Source: Certhia americana
Lineage: Eukaryota > Chordata > Aves > Passeriformes > Certhiidae
Direction: 5' to 3'
Assembly (NCBI GenBank): GCA_018697195.1
Contig: CM031878.1
Span: forward strand, 40,676,136 to 40,740,135
Length of the DNA stretch: 64,000 nucleotides
Shown here: one piece after another, positions 53,889 through 64,000 of the stretch
How positions within the stretch are numbered: position 1 is the first letter of the stretch
Layout: each line of letters opens with the position of its first letter
The notes under the pieces: generated by a model
What the model saw: the letters and a program-made list of their open reading frames with translations, nothing else
Told to the model about the DNA's origin: nothing
The model's database searches: none
Program-made: the position numbers and the translations under genes

Positions 53889-56464
53889 GAGTTTGGGAAG
53901 AAGAGGGAGCAAAAGTTTTATAGTGGAGCAAGTTTGGATTATTTTTATATAATCCTGAAAATTCTCTATCACTTAACAAAAGCTACTTACAAGGAAAGAG
54001 ATTCAGTTCCTGTGATTAAACACTGATTTTGTGACTAAAATCATCAAGTTGGTGAAAATTTTTATCCATTAGCCAAAAGGTTTTTTCTCTGAGAACAATT
54101 TCCCTATTGATTTTCTGGTGTAAATTTGCAATGTTTTAATATCAAGGAAAATTCTAAGGCAAGAAAGGACGTGTCCAAAATTCTTGGTAGTTTTCAGGGT
54201 GATAGAGTGTGATAGGAAATAATGACAGTAGAGGTCTGTTGATGACTGAGCATTCCATCTCACAACCCATTGCACCAGAGATGAGGGCTACGGTCACCCA
54301 CACTGCCGTCCAGTGCCCTGGGAACTCATTTGCCTCTGCTGAGCCTGGCAAAACTGTTAAGTAAAACCCATTAGCTCAGATTTTGGTTCTGCATTCTTTT
54401 ACGTGACATTTAAGTGATTTGTTACTCAAACAGCTGTCTCCCTTCCCTCTGCCACAGCATGGTCACTGGCATAAAGGGAAGGCAGGTGGGAGCATGGGAG
54501 GGGCTGGACTGCACATTTCGGCTTATGTCCTGGACAAAAATGGAACCTCTTCCTTATGCCTTGTTGCTGAGGAGCCCTGACTCTCCTACATTCAATCAGG
54601 TATAGCTGATATAGCTATAGATACTAATCAATCTGAAGAGTAAACTATAAGAACTGGGAGAACATAATGTTTACCCTTTGTTTTTCTTTGATTAAGGCTT
54701 AAAATTTCTGTTTTAGTTTAACTGAGGTAGGAAGAAGCCTAAGAAAAATGTCAACAAAGGAATTATGATGGACCTTATCTGATACCCACTGTTCTTTGTT
54801 TTGGCTTTAGGAATGAAAATAGTGTAAGGAAAGTCAAGTAGAAAGCAAGCATCTTTAGTAAGAAATAGCCTAGATAAAGTTAAAAAAAAAAAAAAGAGGG
54901 AGAGAAAAAAAGATCAGAGAAAAATATCAGAAAAATTTAATGACTCAGCTGGTCCTGTTATTTATATGTTTCTCACATTTAAAATATTTTTTTCCACTGA
55001 GATAAGGAGAAAGATAAGAAATATTCTGTAATTAGTACCAATAAAGAAAGTTCACTCCCGACTTCCTAGGGTTTTGAAGATTTTTTCAAGACCTGTTGTT
55101 TCTGGTTGTTATAGGTCTTCAGTGTTAGGGCAGGCCTGGAGTTTCCAACTTCTGGGATTCCTTGAGTGATATGCCTAGGGGCAGACAATTCAAAGCAATG
55201 CTTTTGAGAGTCACTGGAAGTCTGCTTGTGTTGTGTATTCAGTCTATATCTATTGTGTACACTCCTTTATTAGGAAAAAAAAATACCCTACAACAAAGGA
55301 TAAAGAAATGGTATTTACTTCTTTCTGTGCCCACTTTTTCTTTGACCTTGCAGCTGCACAAATAGCTGAATCAAAGACTGTCAGAATAGATTGCAGGGAT
55401 CAGAATCATATCAGCACCTTCTGCTCACTGTTACACTTCACACAGATCCTCCTGCCTGCTTTCTGCATGAAGTCCCATCATTTTAAGGCAAAGAGAAACA
55501 CAGCACCAGACTCCCTGGCTGGTGCTCCCTTACCTGGTCCAGAGCCCAACCTCATTTGTTTGTCTGCAAGTTATTCACTTGGAAATCATTTTATACATAA
55601 CAGCCAAGGAAGTCTGGTAGTATGAAATTAATAGATAGTATGTAATGTCGAAAAAGCCAGTGGCATCAAAAGAGCCGCTCAAGAGTCTCTGTGTGAAGCA
55701 AAGAAAGAAGTAAGCCAAGACCAAATCCAAACATGTTAAGCTGCCTGCTATTTTTGCAAAAATAACAGATACTTTCACAAACGCTGAGTGATAGATCTTC
55801 CAAAGTCTAAATACAGATTCAAAATGCAGGCTGGAATTGCCCATTTGTGCAGGAAATTACTAGTGGTAGGAGCTGGGGAAAACAGTGCCAGTAGTACAGC
55901 AGGCCAAGTTGAGAAGCCAAATTATCTCCATTCTCAATGCAATGGACCGGTGGCACAACGTGCACTTGTATCCTGTATCATTAAAGTTCCATGCAATATA
56001 CTTACTTATCACATTTAAAAATGGGATAAGCAACTGCTCTTCTGAGGGATTTTAAGCCTGTTAATACCATGTCCTAGTTGTGAGGCATTATTGTCTTGTG
56101 TCCTTGTTGAATCTTGCCAATTACTTTGTTTTCAATGAAATTGAGGAGGCAAATAGTAGAATTTACATAAGGTCCCTTTCTGGGCTTTTTAATGGCACTT
56201 GCTTATGTCTGCAGAAGTGAAAGACCATCCTCTTCATATTGTTCAAACCTCAGTCTGGGCACAAATTTCTTTGGGATGATCTCAGCTGTTCCCAGCTCTC
56301 TGATCATCAGCTGAATTTGATCAGGAGGTTGGTGCAAGACAACTTGCCTCTGCCATGCAGCATTTTGTGGGTGCAAGGGAGACTCAGCTGCCCCTTGGTG
56401 CCATCAGCTCTCTCCCCTTTTCCCAGGGTTTTATAACACCACACCTCTCTCCCTTTTTCCCAAG

Positions 56465-56608
56465 TGTCACCAGTGTGCTGTCAGCTCAGATTGGCACCAG
56501 AACAAGTTGAGCAGAATCCTGTCCTGATACGGAGGAAGAAAGTTTCAGGGCAAATTACTTCATCTCTAGTAAAAATTACAGATGTGGAGGACAACATGTT
56601 CCTCCCAG
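56465..56608 (+). other. Weak exon candidate on the plus strand (144 nt)
   Basis: A long pyrimidine tract (ACCTCTCTCCCTTTTTCCCAAG) precedes 144 nt that are open in one frame and end CTCCCAG before GTAATA, a moderate donor. Entry and exit phases are both 1. The peptide includes RLAPEQVEQNPVLIRRKK and ends TDVEDNMFLP. If rightward transcription starts at the CpG island, this could be one of its exons. No family is recognised. Confidence 0.15.
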
Positions 56609-59600
56609 GTAATACCTCCCTTATCAGCAAGACTTTTGAAAAATCCCTGCAAACAGCCCACTTTACAGAGCTTTCCCGTAGAAGGAAGTGACAAAAGAAA
56701 ATGCCATTACTTAGAATGTTCACAGTTTTTTCTTTAATTTTGCCAATTCTGCCTCTATCATATTCTGGGCTTTACTGGTTACTCCTGGCCAGTTGCTTCA
56801 TCATAAACAGGTGTAGCTGGCACTCAAGCAGGAATTGTTCTTCTAGTGGGTAGGTCAAAATACACTTAGGGAAAAAGGCAAATAGTGATTTAAAAACATG
56901 TATTTAAGTCCTCATAAATCAGAATAGGATTTCTGTCCGCATAGTTAGCACTCTTTTTGATGTTTCAGACCAAGGAAATTAAATCACACAAGATTTTTTT
57001 CCTGTGTTCTGCAAGTGAGTCTGGCTGACTGGCTTACAGCAACAAATGCATGAAGACTTCAGGGTAGTTTTGGAGTGCTGATTAATGATAATTTGAAACT
57101 GACTGAGCATAGGTATATGCCTTGAGTTAAAAAAAAAGTAAACACATCGCTGTCAGTAGTGTGTGGAGTAGCAGGTTTTATGGGGGTGCAAAAGAGCCTG
57201 TCCACAGCTCCTGTCGCTTGACAGCCCTTGTGCAGTGAGCGTATGGGCCTCTACACTTACACCTTGCTTCCTTCCTCCTGTCCTCAGGCATCCAAGTGAC
57301 CTCTATGGTGACACATTTCTCAAATGACCAAATGCAGTATAGATACCTAGTCAATAGGCATGTTTGTAGTGCTTGTTTCAAAATGTGATGGAGATAGGAC
57401 ATGCTCTCAGATTCACAAAACACCTAAATGTATCCACCAACTAGAACTAATTCACAGTATTAATTAATTAACAAGAAGTAAAAGCTCAAAAAAGGGAAAA
57501 CCGATGATTTTCACCCTTTATTGTGTTTTGCTCCTCCCTGTTCTAAGAACAGCTCAAAATGAGTTGCAGGAGCTGTGATTTGCATTGCTTGGTCGTGTTT
57601 ATACACGTTGTTAAACCACTCTCCATGCTGGTTTAGTTACACCCAGTACTGACACCCATTATAAATGCAGGATTTTATGAGGCAGTTTATAAAGCTCAGA
57701 TCCTTATGTGCTAGGGATTCTGCCACAGATAACAGAACAGCTCATACTGGAGGGAGCTGTGCACTTCCCTCTTTCTGTTGGTAGTTTCAAGGATTAAAAG
57801 ATGATTGATCATTCAGCCCTACCCTGTGTATCACAGAGGTCAGTAAATTCAGCCAGGGTTTTCTGCAGCTAGTGCAAATGATAAGAATCATGTTTTTTTT
57901 TCCTAGAGCACAGTGCAGTAATCTTATTTGAAGACAGAGTAAAGATGGCAGGATGCAGCTCCTCCAGGTTCAAAATTAAATATGGTGTTTTATGGTGTGG
58001 GAAGCTTGTCCAGCTGGTATTCAAAGTATATGTAATTGCGTCTCATAGTTCTGCTTTGAAGGAGAGACTGTCAAGTTTCATGATTATCTGCCCAGCACAA
58101 TTCACAGACATGAAAGTCACATATAAATGTTTACAGACAGATATACATACCCACCATGCAAGATTGTTATTCATCCTACTCGCTTACTTTCAAAGAGCCA
58201 GGAAGGAGAAGAAATGCTGTACTGGTATATACAGCCTCACGAAGAACAAAGGATTGCATACAGTAAAGTAATGCAGCACAGATCTCAAGGGAATAAATGA
58301 TGGTTTGGTTGTTGGTTTTCCCCCTACCCCACCATGGAGCCTGTAAGTCTGAAAACCAAACACATGTGGGAATCAAACAGATTTCCTGTGTGCATGGTAA
58401 TTCTTCAAGAACAAGTCTGTAACAGCAATGCTGCCCAACCAGTGTGTTTCCAGATCACAGCAGTGTGTGATCTCTTTAAACCAAGAGGTGATCAGCTAAT
58501 GACCATTGGACACTTTTCAGGCACTTGAGAAAATGGTAGCAGCCCTCAAGGCTTTTACATCGCTCCACTGTGGCTGCAAGCCAGCGTGCTCCCTTGCTGA
58601 AGGCAGCAATAAGCTTAGGCAGCTTAGCCCAGCCAAAGTAATGAAATTACATGTCGCAGTTCAGTTCACCGTGGTCAGTGCCCTTAGCCTCCATTTGCAG
58701 AATAATTTTCCTGATAGCAACTGTTCTCAAAGCTTAGTAATACCAGCTCCTGCCTCCTGCTAGTCTTTGTGGAAATAAAATCCCTTCTTTTCCTTTCTGA
58801 TTAAATAAAGTATCTCACAAAGCCAAAATGACAAAGCTCTAATGGTATTAGGAAGAAAAAAACAATAACACTGTCTCTAACCTCAGAGACAAAAATACCA
58901 ATCAGACTTGAGAGTGCAGAATAAAAAGGAAGGAACACTGATTGATAACTCTGGGCATAAAGCTATCCTAGCTGAATTCAGATGCAAACACATCTTCCCT
59001 AATGGAAATATTATCACATTTGTTAGCAATTTTATTGCTGACCATGGCTGTCTCCTAGCATAAAAAATACTGTGAGTTCCTCCCAGAGCAGGAATCTCCC
59101 TGAACATTTATGTGTAAAAGGCTACCAAGTGTTTGGTGATGATCCAAGCTTGAGACAGCCCTGCTTCTGGGTCTCTCCCCTGAAATCTACTTTCATTCCT
59201 AATCTCTCCCCTGCACATGCATGGATCTGTCTCAGGCATGGTGTCTGTTTGCAGGTTTCTTTTTTTTTGAAGCTGGAGCATTTCCTCAAGCAGGTTGCAG
59301 CAAGGCTGCTGGAGTGGTCTCCTCACCAGAAGCAAGCAGCAGGCAGGCAAGGGGAACAGGAACACCTTCAAGCAATCTTGCCTCCAAATGCTCCATACCA
59401 TGAAACAGCAGCTCAAGTAATTATACTTTTGTCAGCACTTCTCTTGATTTAATGGATTAGTACAAGGAAGACAGGCCATACTAGAAAGATCAAGGGCTGT
59501 GATGACTAAGGAGTTAATTAGGGAGGTCTGAAGCTCTCAGTACCTTCCTGGCTCTTGCCAGACCTACTACTGCTGTAGGGATGTGAGTAGGGCCATACAG

Positions 59601-60682
59601 AGAAGGCTAGAAGGTGAAGTTGGATGTGAAATCAGTGCCCTGCTGATGTGACATTCAGGGCTCAGGGAAGCTGTTCCTTGAGGAGCCTCTCCTAGGAAAG
59701 TCACAGTGTTGCTCTGACAGCCCTCCTGCTTTACCCTGCTGACTCAGCCGTCCTGTTTATGCATTCCTCCTGGATGCCTTTATCCTGCTCTGCAAGGGTT
59801 TGGGTGGCTTCTTATCAAATTAATTTCCCATCTTTCAGAAGTTGTTATTCATTAGTAACGCAGAAAAGTTTCCCATGCTACAACCTTGTAAATGGAATTG
59901 GTGCTGACAGCAGTAAATGCCTTGTAATATTCCCTTGCCAGGAAGGTGGTGTGTTGCCCTACTGCCAGTTTTCAGAAACATTTTAATTCCTCAAGTGAAA
60001 TGTAATACTAGGAAGATGCAGTCTGAACTCAGAAATCAATACTTGCTCCTAACAAAGCTGCTCCTTTGGGAATTTATTGGTATGAACCACCATGATAAAT
60101 TGGGAGAAATTGTGTTTGATCAGGTTTTGTAGAAAGCAGTTATATTATGATATTATTTGCCATTTGTGCAACACCATAAAATGGTAAGAATGACTTGTCC
60201 CCACACAAAGTATTTTGGTCTAATTTAATTTTCCTTATCATGCATATAGTCACTGCTTGAACCAGAATTAATATTACAGAAATCTCTTGTTTATTGCTAG
60301 CCTGTTATGGTGGAGTCTAAAATGTTTGCACTCAATGCTTTATTTATAAACATTCTTGATCCTTTTTACTCAAATGGGATAAAGTCCTTATTTAAAATAA
60401 GTATTCTGCACTACTCCATCTTTGTTTACTTTATACAATGTCAGGCTTCCATCCTTGATGTAGACTGGAAACATACAGCAATTCCCAGCCTGACTCCTCA
60501 GTCCCCTCTGGGTTAACTACATAAATTTATAGTAAGTGGTAAGCAGCCAAAAAACACTTTAACCCTTTCAGAGGAGATCCATAACTGCGTTTCTTATGAA
60601 TGAAGATGGTCGTTCATTAATAAATGTAATTTAAATTTATTGCATACTTAGTGAGTCCAGAGTCAGTTACAGAAAGAGAAAA

Positions 60683-60714
60683 TGTTTGTTTGTTTGGTTG
60701 GTTGGTTGGTTTTT
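60683..60714 (+). repeat. GTTT/GGTT simple repeat
   Basis: TTTG units followed by four GGTT units and a T-run. It is the common avian-type G/T low-complexity tract, here in the T/G orientation typical of the right half of the window. Confidence 0.9.
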
Positions 60715-61706
60715 TACATGAAGCTTGGACTATTAAACAAGGAGGCACTGCAGCATGCAGAAAATACTGCTCTTGGCTTTGCCCTATTCATGGAGGAAGG
60801 ATGTGGCAAAAAGTAGCCTTTTCTGTCATTTAAAGAGTATAACATTTTGGTTTTGGGAGTTTTCTCTTTGAAGCAACGGTTTGACATAAAAACTTTGAAT
60901 TTTCTCTGAGATGTGCTGTAAGCCTGGTAAAGTTCCCTTTCATTTGTGAATCATGTTTCCTTGGGAGACAAAATGAGAAAGATCTCCAAGGCAGATGTGC
61001 ACTGCCTTGTGCTGTTGTTGGCTGGCTGCCCTGCAGAGGTGTATGTAGTCTCTGGAGAAAGGTAGAGTTTTTGGGGGGTTTTTTTCCCCTTTTCAAGAAC
61101 CTAATCTGTGTACAGAGGTCAAGCTGCAGGAACAAATGAGGTCCGTGGCACCTCCAATTTGTGGATTGCCCCGCAGGCCCCTCGGAACCGCTTCTGGGTT
61201 GTCTGAATGTTGGCACTTCTGCTACACATTCCTCCCCGCCCCCCAAATATCTTTTGTTATATTTGTTGTTTTCTGAATTTCGGTGCTCCTGGTGCTGGTC
61301 TTGGCCACTTTCCAAAAACGCAGCGTGGAAACTATGGCTTGTGACAGGGATTGCCACCTGCCCGGGTCTTGCCAGACCTCCTGCTGAAATAATCAGGTAG
61401 GAGTGGAATTCTGAATTTTAATGAAGCTTTTAGTCTAGACAACAGCACTCTGAGGGATCCGATGGAAAAAGAATCTTCCGCTCCGGCTAGCGTTTGTGCG
61501 AGCATCAGGGCTTAACCTTCAGCTACGTAAAAGAATAGAAGAGGCTGATATCGGTGACATTCTCCTCCCTTCAGGAGGGCATTGGCATGTGTCTGGAGCC
61601 CGTGTTACCTGCCCGCTTGCATGAGAACAGGCAGTTTGGCCTGGCACTTTAGGTTAATGGTTATGCATATTCTGCGCTGAATTCCTTCCTTTGAGATTAG
61701 GAATTC

Positions 61707-62564
61707 TCAGCTACAGCCGAAATCCCCAGAGCCCGCTGGAGAGCAGGGCCGGATATGCCCATCCATGCCTGCAGGCCCCGGGCGGGTGAGGGGAGCCCCC
61801 GCTCGGCCCCGCTCGGCCTCGCTCGTCCCCGCTCGGCCCCGCTCGGCTCCCGCTCGGCCCCGCTCGGCCCCCGCTCGGCCCCCGCTCGGGCCCCGCTCGG
61901 CCCCGCTCGGCCCCGCTCGGCCCCGCTCGGCTCCCTCTCGTCTCCCGCTCGGCCCCGCTCGGCCCCGCTCGGCCCCGCTCGGCCCCCAGCTCGGCCCGCT
62001 CGGCCCCGTCGGCCCCCGCTCGGCCTGATCGGCTCCCGCTCGGCCCCGACTCGGCTCCCGCTCGGCTACCGCTCGGCCCCCGCTCGGCCCGCTCGGCCCC
62101 ACGCTAGTCCCCCGCTCGGGCCCCGCTCGGCCACGCTCGGCCCCGCTCGGCCCCCGCTCGGCCCTGATCGGCTCCCCTCGGCCCCCCGCTCGGCCCAGCG
62201 CGGCCCCGCTCGGCCCGCTCGGCCCTCCGCTCGGCCCCCCGCTCGACCGGAGGCCCGGCCGCGAGGACATCCGCCGACAGGCCTTGTTTGAGCCATGCTG
62301 CTCTTCATTATTTTTGCGGAGGGCTCGTAGCAGGACTTGTGTGCAGCCAGATAGACTGCAACGAGAAACCTTGGCGATGCGGGGACTTGCGTCCTCGTTT
62401 TGGAAGATTAACTGAAAAAGCCCTAAGAAATGTAAACGCCATTGTTGGGGAGCAGTGGTGGTTAAACACGGGTTTACGAGAAGTATCGATTCAATATCAA
62501 TTATGTTTGAGACAAAATTTAACAAAAGAAAATATGGACCTAACGGAATCAGATGTGAATCCAT
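61707..62564 (-). other. 285-codon minus-strand open frame through the minisatellite (probably not a gene)
   Basis: This is one of the longest frames in the window. Its first 100 or so codons lie in the unique CpG-rich flank and begin MDSHLIPLGPYFLLLNFV. The rest translates the repeat into GPSGAERGRAG-type low complexity. No signal peptide, domain or strong homologue is recognisable. The stop-poor array explains most of its length; the unique part could be open by chance. It would matter only if transcripts cross the array from the right. Confidence 0.1.
61796..62250. repeat. GC-rich CpG minisatellite, about 43 units of a 10-bp repeat
   Basis: The plus strand repeats GCTCGGCCCC with single-base variants (CTC, TCC, extra C) and occasional 9-12-bp units; I counted about 43 by eye. 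Every canonical unit carries a CpG, so the array is a dense artificial-looking CpG island. On the minus strand the unit is GGGGCCGAGC, so G-tetrads spaced by six bases can form quadruplexes. Because the unit is not a multiple of three and lacks stop codons, several frames are open across it, giving low-complexity Arg-, Pro-, Ala- and Gly-rich frames. It lies next to the odd CpG-retaining segment at 62.29 kb. Confidence 0.95.
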
Positions 62565-62740
62565 AGAAAGTGCTGAAGATGGTTATGTTAAGAATATGTC
62601 AATGGGTGATGGTGAAGGCAGAGGCCCACAATGAAATCAACCTACTAACACCTGAGTTCTCTATTTGGAAGAGCTGTAATAAGAAAAGGCGGTCAAGTGT
62701 GATGAAAAAAAAAATTATGGTATACATATACTCTGTGTAT
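62288..62740 (+). pseudogene. CpG-retaining unique segment, possible decayed or young inserted sequence
   Basis: Right after the minisatellite, about 450 bp of moderate-GC DNA contains roughly a dozen CpGs, far more than equally AT-rich DNA elsewhere in the window. One plus frame runs from 62288 to 62761 with a single in-frame TAG at 62564-62566 (before it: RPRFGRLTEKALRNVNAIVG; after it: AHNEINLLTPEFSIWKS). A second plus frame is open from about 62404 to 62631 and ends GYVKNMSMGDGEGRGPQ. A run of nine to ten A near 62706-62715 follows. This pattern would suit a retrocopy or other inserted sequence, or a transcribed unmethylated flank of the repeat island. No parent gene is recognised. Confidence 0.25.
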
Positions 62741-62759
62741 ACATATACATATACATGTT
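62731..62759 (+). repeat. ATACAT microsatellite
   Basis: GTATACATATACATATACATG-like short repeat just after the A-run at 62.71 kb. It could mark the degenerating tail of an inserted element. Confidence 0.8.
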
Positions 62760-63687
62760 AATCTTTAACCCTTCCTTCTCCTTAAAAAAATTCAGACAGC
62801 CAGATTTTTCTCAAGCCTGTCAAAGGTGCAGGTCAATACTAGCTGGGAGCTTTTGATCTCAGATATTGCTTTCATTTCCCCGCTGGCCTTCGAGTGCTAG
62901 GGAGCAGAGCCATGAGACACCATATTCAAAAGCAAAAAGGGGTTTGAATGCGGACACAAATCAGTAAAATTACAGAACCTGAGGAAAATCCAGAGAGATT
63001 TTCCTAAAACGAATTTGCACAAACCAAACACCCTGAGTGAGGAAGTTTATGCTGCGGTACCGATGCCTTGTGAATCCAACAAATATCACGGCAAAAGATG
63101 GGTATTAAATGTGCTAATGAGGGCACCATGAGTAAAACACTGGGAAATATGTGGTGTTTAAAAATCAACAAAAGCCAGGCAAAACAGAAAAACTCTCCTC
63201 GCCCTGCAGAACAGTATGGGACGGCTGTCAAATCCCTGCCGAGAGCTCCCTGGGAGACTGTCCCAGCCTCTTTTGCCCATCCGTATATGGAGGGAGCTCA
63301 GCACCCTTACCATATTCATGAGTCCCTCTGCCAACACTTAGATGTGAGGGCCAGAGGAAGATGTGGGGTCCTTTTTCTTTCCCTGGTATTGCTGCCTGGG
63401 TGATTAGTACAGGCAACTTTTTTTGGTCTGGCTTGATGTTACCTGATGTTCTCTATAGAATATCTTCATTCCTAGTTAAAAGTTTTTTTCCTTCTTCATG
63501 TTGTGCTATGATTATCCACTGAATCGTGAAAAAATTTCCTTCCTACACTGAGGAAATATCCCTTTCCCAACAGTTAGTGCTACCCCCACAAATGACGGAG
63601 TTGTCAGTTTTTTCATGGGATTTGTAGGTTTGCTCTCCACAGAGTCATCTGTGGATTGTTGCATTGTCCCTAAAGGGTATTGACCTT

Positions 63688-63689
<2 letters not shown>

Positions 63690-63717
<28 letters not shown>
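63690..63717 (+). repeat. 28-T homopolymer
   Basis: A pure run of 28 T. With a second T-run of 14 at 63768-63781, it could be the A-tail of elements inserted on the minus strand. No element body is recognisable between or beside them. Confidence 0.9.
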
Positions 63718-63720
<3 letters not shown>

Positions 63721-63767
63721 TCCTGTCCCATGATATGGCAAAAAGTTTAAGGGGGAACTTCAGGTTG

Positions 63768-63781
63768 TTTTTTTTTTTTTT
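63768..63781 (+). repeat. 14-T homopolymer
   Basis: Second T-run about 50 bp after the 28-T run. Together they give the right end of the window its T-rich look. Confidence 0.9.
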
Positions 63782-64000
63782 ATCCTTTTACACGCCATAA
63801 TGACTCATAAGCTCTGAGCTCTAATGGTGAATTTTCATTCCCTAAGTAGGACATTCCTGACAACCCTTCTCGACAGCAGACCACTGTGCTAAGCAGAATC
63901 TGTCATCTGCGCTTTGGGCAGCCATCTGAAGAAGTGCTCTTGCACATGCTGGGAGCAAGGACAGCGATGGGCAAATGTTGGGATGTATCCTACATGGGGT

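Larger units (their letters stand above)
48300..61750. other. Gene-poor AT-rich block right of the CpG island
   Basis: No convincing gene is seen. On the plus strand G tends to exceed C and T often matches or exceeds A; the hand-counted line 51601-51660 has 17 G against 7 C. This is the reverse of the left side and fits rightward (divergent) transcription or neutral intergenic DNA. The block contains an 18-bp palindrome near 50.93 kb, a 27-A run near 53.87 kb, a GGTT repeat near 60.69 kb, a TTAATTAATTAA motif near 57.46 kb and one weak exon candidate near 56.5 kb. Single splice-like donors such as TAG/GTAAGAA at 48697 could belong to a divergent non-coding transcript. Confidence 0.5.
62762..64000. 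other. Right-end non-genic stretch
   Basis: Unique DNA with no recognisable exon, RNA gene or repeat apart from the two T-runs. Frames of up to about 100 codons, such as 63098-63403, show no domain, no consistent splice sites and overlap frames on the other strand, so they are treated as chance. Confidence 0.5.

Noticed and set aside
1..64000. tRNA, rRNA, CRISPR arrays, bacterial operons or intact transposon genes
   Set aside because: No clover-leaf promoter boxes with matching stems, no spaced direct repeats, no Shine-Dalgarno-linked frames and no recognisable transposase or polymerase motifs were found by eye.

Overview
The window looks like nuclear DNA of a vertebrate, most likely a bird. 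It is AT-rich and CpG-poor over almost its whole length, has no prokaryotic-style genes, and carries one classic GC-rich, TATA-less CpG island near 46.9-48.26 kb. Few interspersed repeats can be seen: no Alu- or L1-like sequence, and no CR1 that I could recognise by eye. Short G/T- or A/C-rich tracts of the (GGTTT)n type are common, as in avian genomes. The bird call is an inference from texture, not from an identified gene.

Layout. (1) About 1-46.8 kb has no long reading frame. Its plus strand is persistently rich in A and C over T and G, as expected for introns of a gene transcribed leftwards (minus strand) from the CpG island. Within it I mark several exon-like segments with good minus-strand splice sites. 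Three of them (20660-20524, 19119-19079, 18187-18095) join in phase, but the protein is not one I recognise. The block also holds a perfect palindromic oestrogen-response-type site near 2.36 kb, an 11-bp-arm hairpin near 10.98 kb, a compact element with RFX-type and paired TCF-type motifs near 39.0 kb, a TA microsatellite near 40.0 kb, and a 23-G homopolymer near 40.9 kb. (2) 46.9-48.26 kb is the CpG island, the only clear promoter, with possible minus-strand first-exon donors and a YY1-type ATGGCGGC site on the plus strand. (3) 48.3-61.7 kb is AT-rich, with G tending to exceed C and T often exceeding A on the plus strand. It is either intergenic or a rightward divergent transcription unit, with one weak plus-strand exon candidate at 56465-56608. 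(4) 61.8-62.25 kb is a GC-rich minisatellite of about 43 units of a 10-bp CpG-containing repeat, open in several frames. Directly beside it lies about 450 bp of moderate-GC DNA unusually rich in intact CpGs and with partly open frames on both strands. (5) The right end is T-rich and contains a 28-T homopolymer.

No complete protein-coding gene, tRNA, rRNA, CRISPR array or intact transposon can be supported. The open frames of 60-320 codons in the window are mostly what chance gives in AT-balanced or stop-poor GC-rich DNA. The most unusual feature is the 61.8-62.7 kb composite of minisatellite and CpG-retaining flank. The most useful for annotation is the bidirectional-looking CpG-island promoter with the base-composition switch across it.
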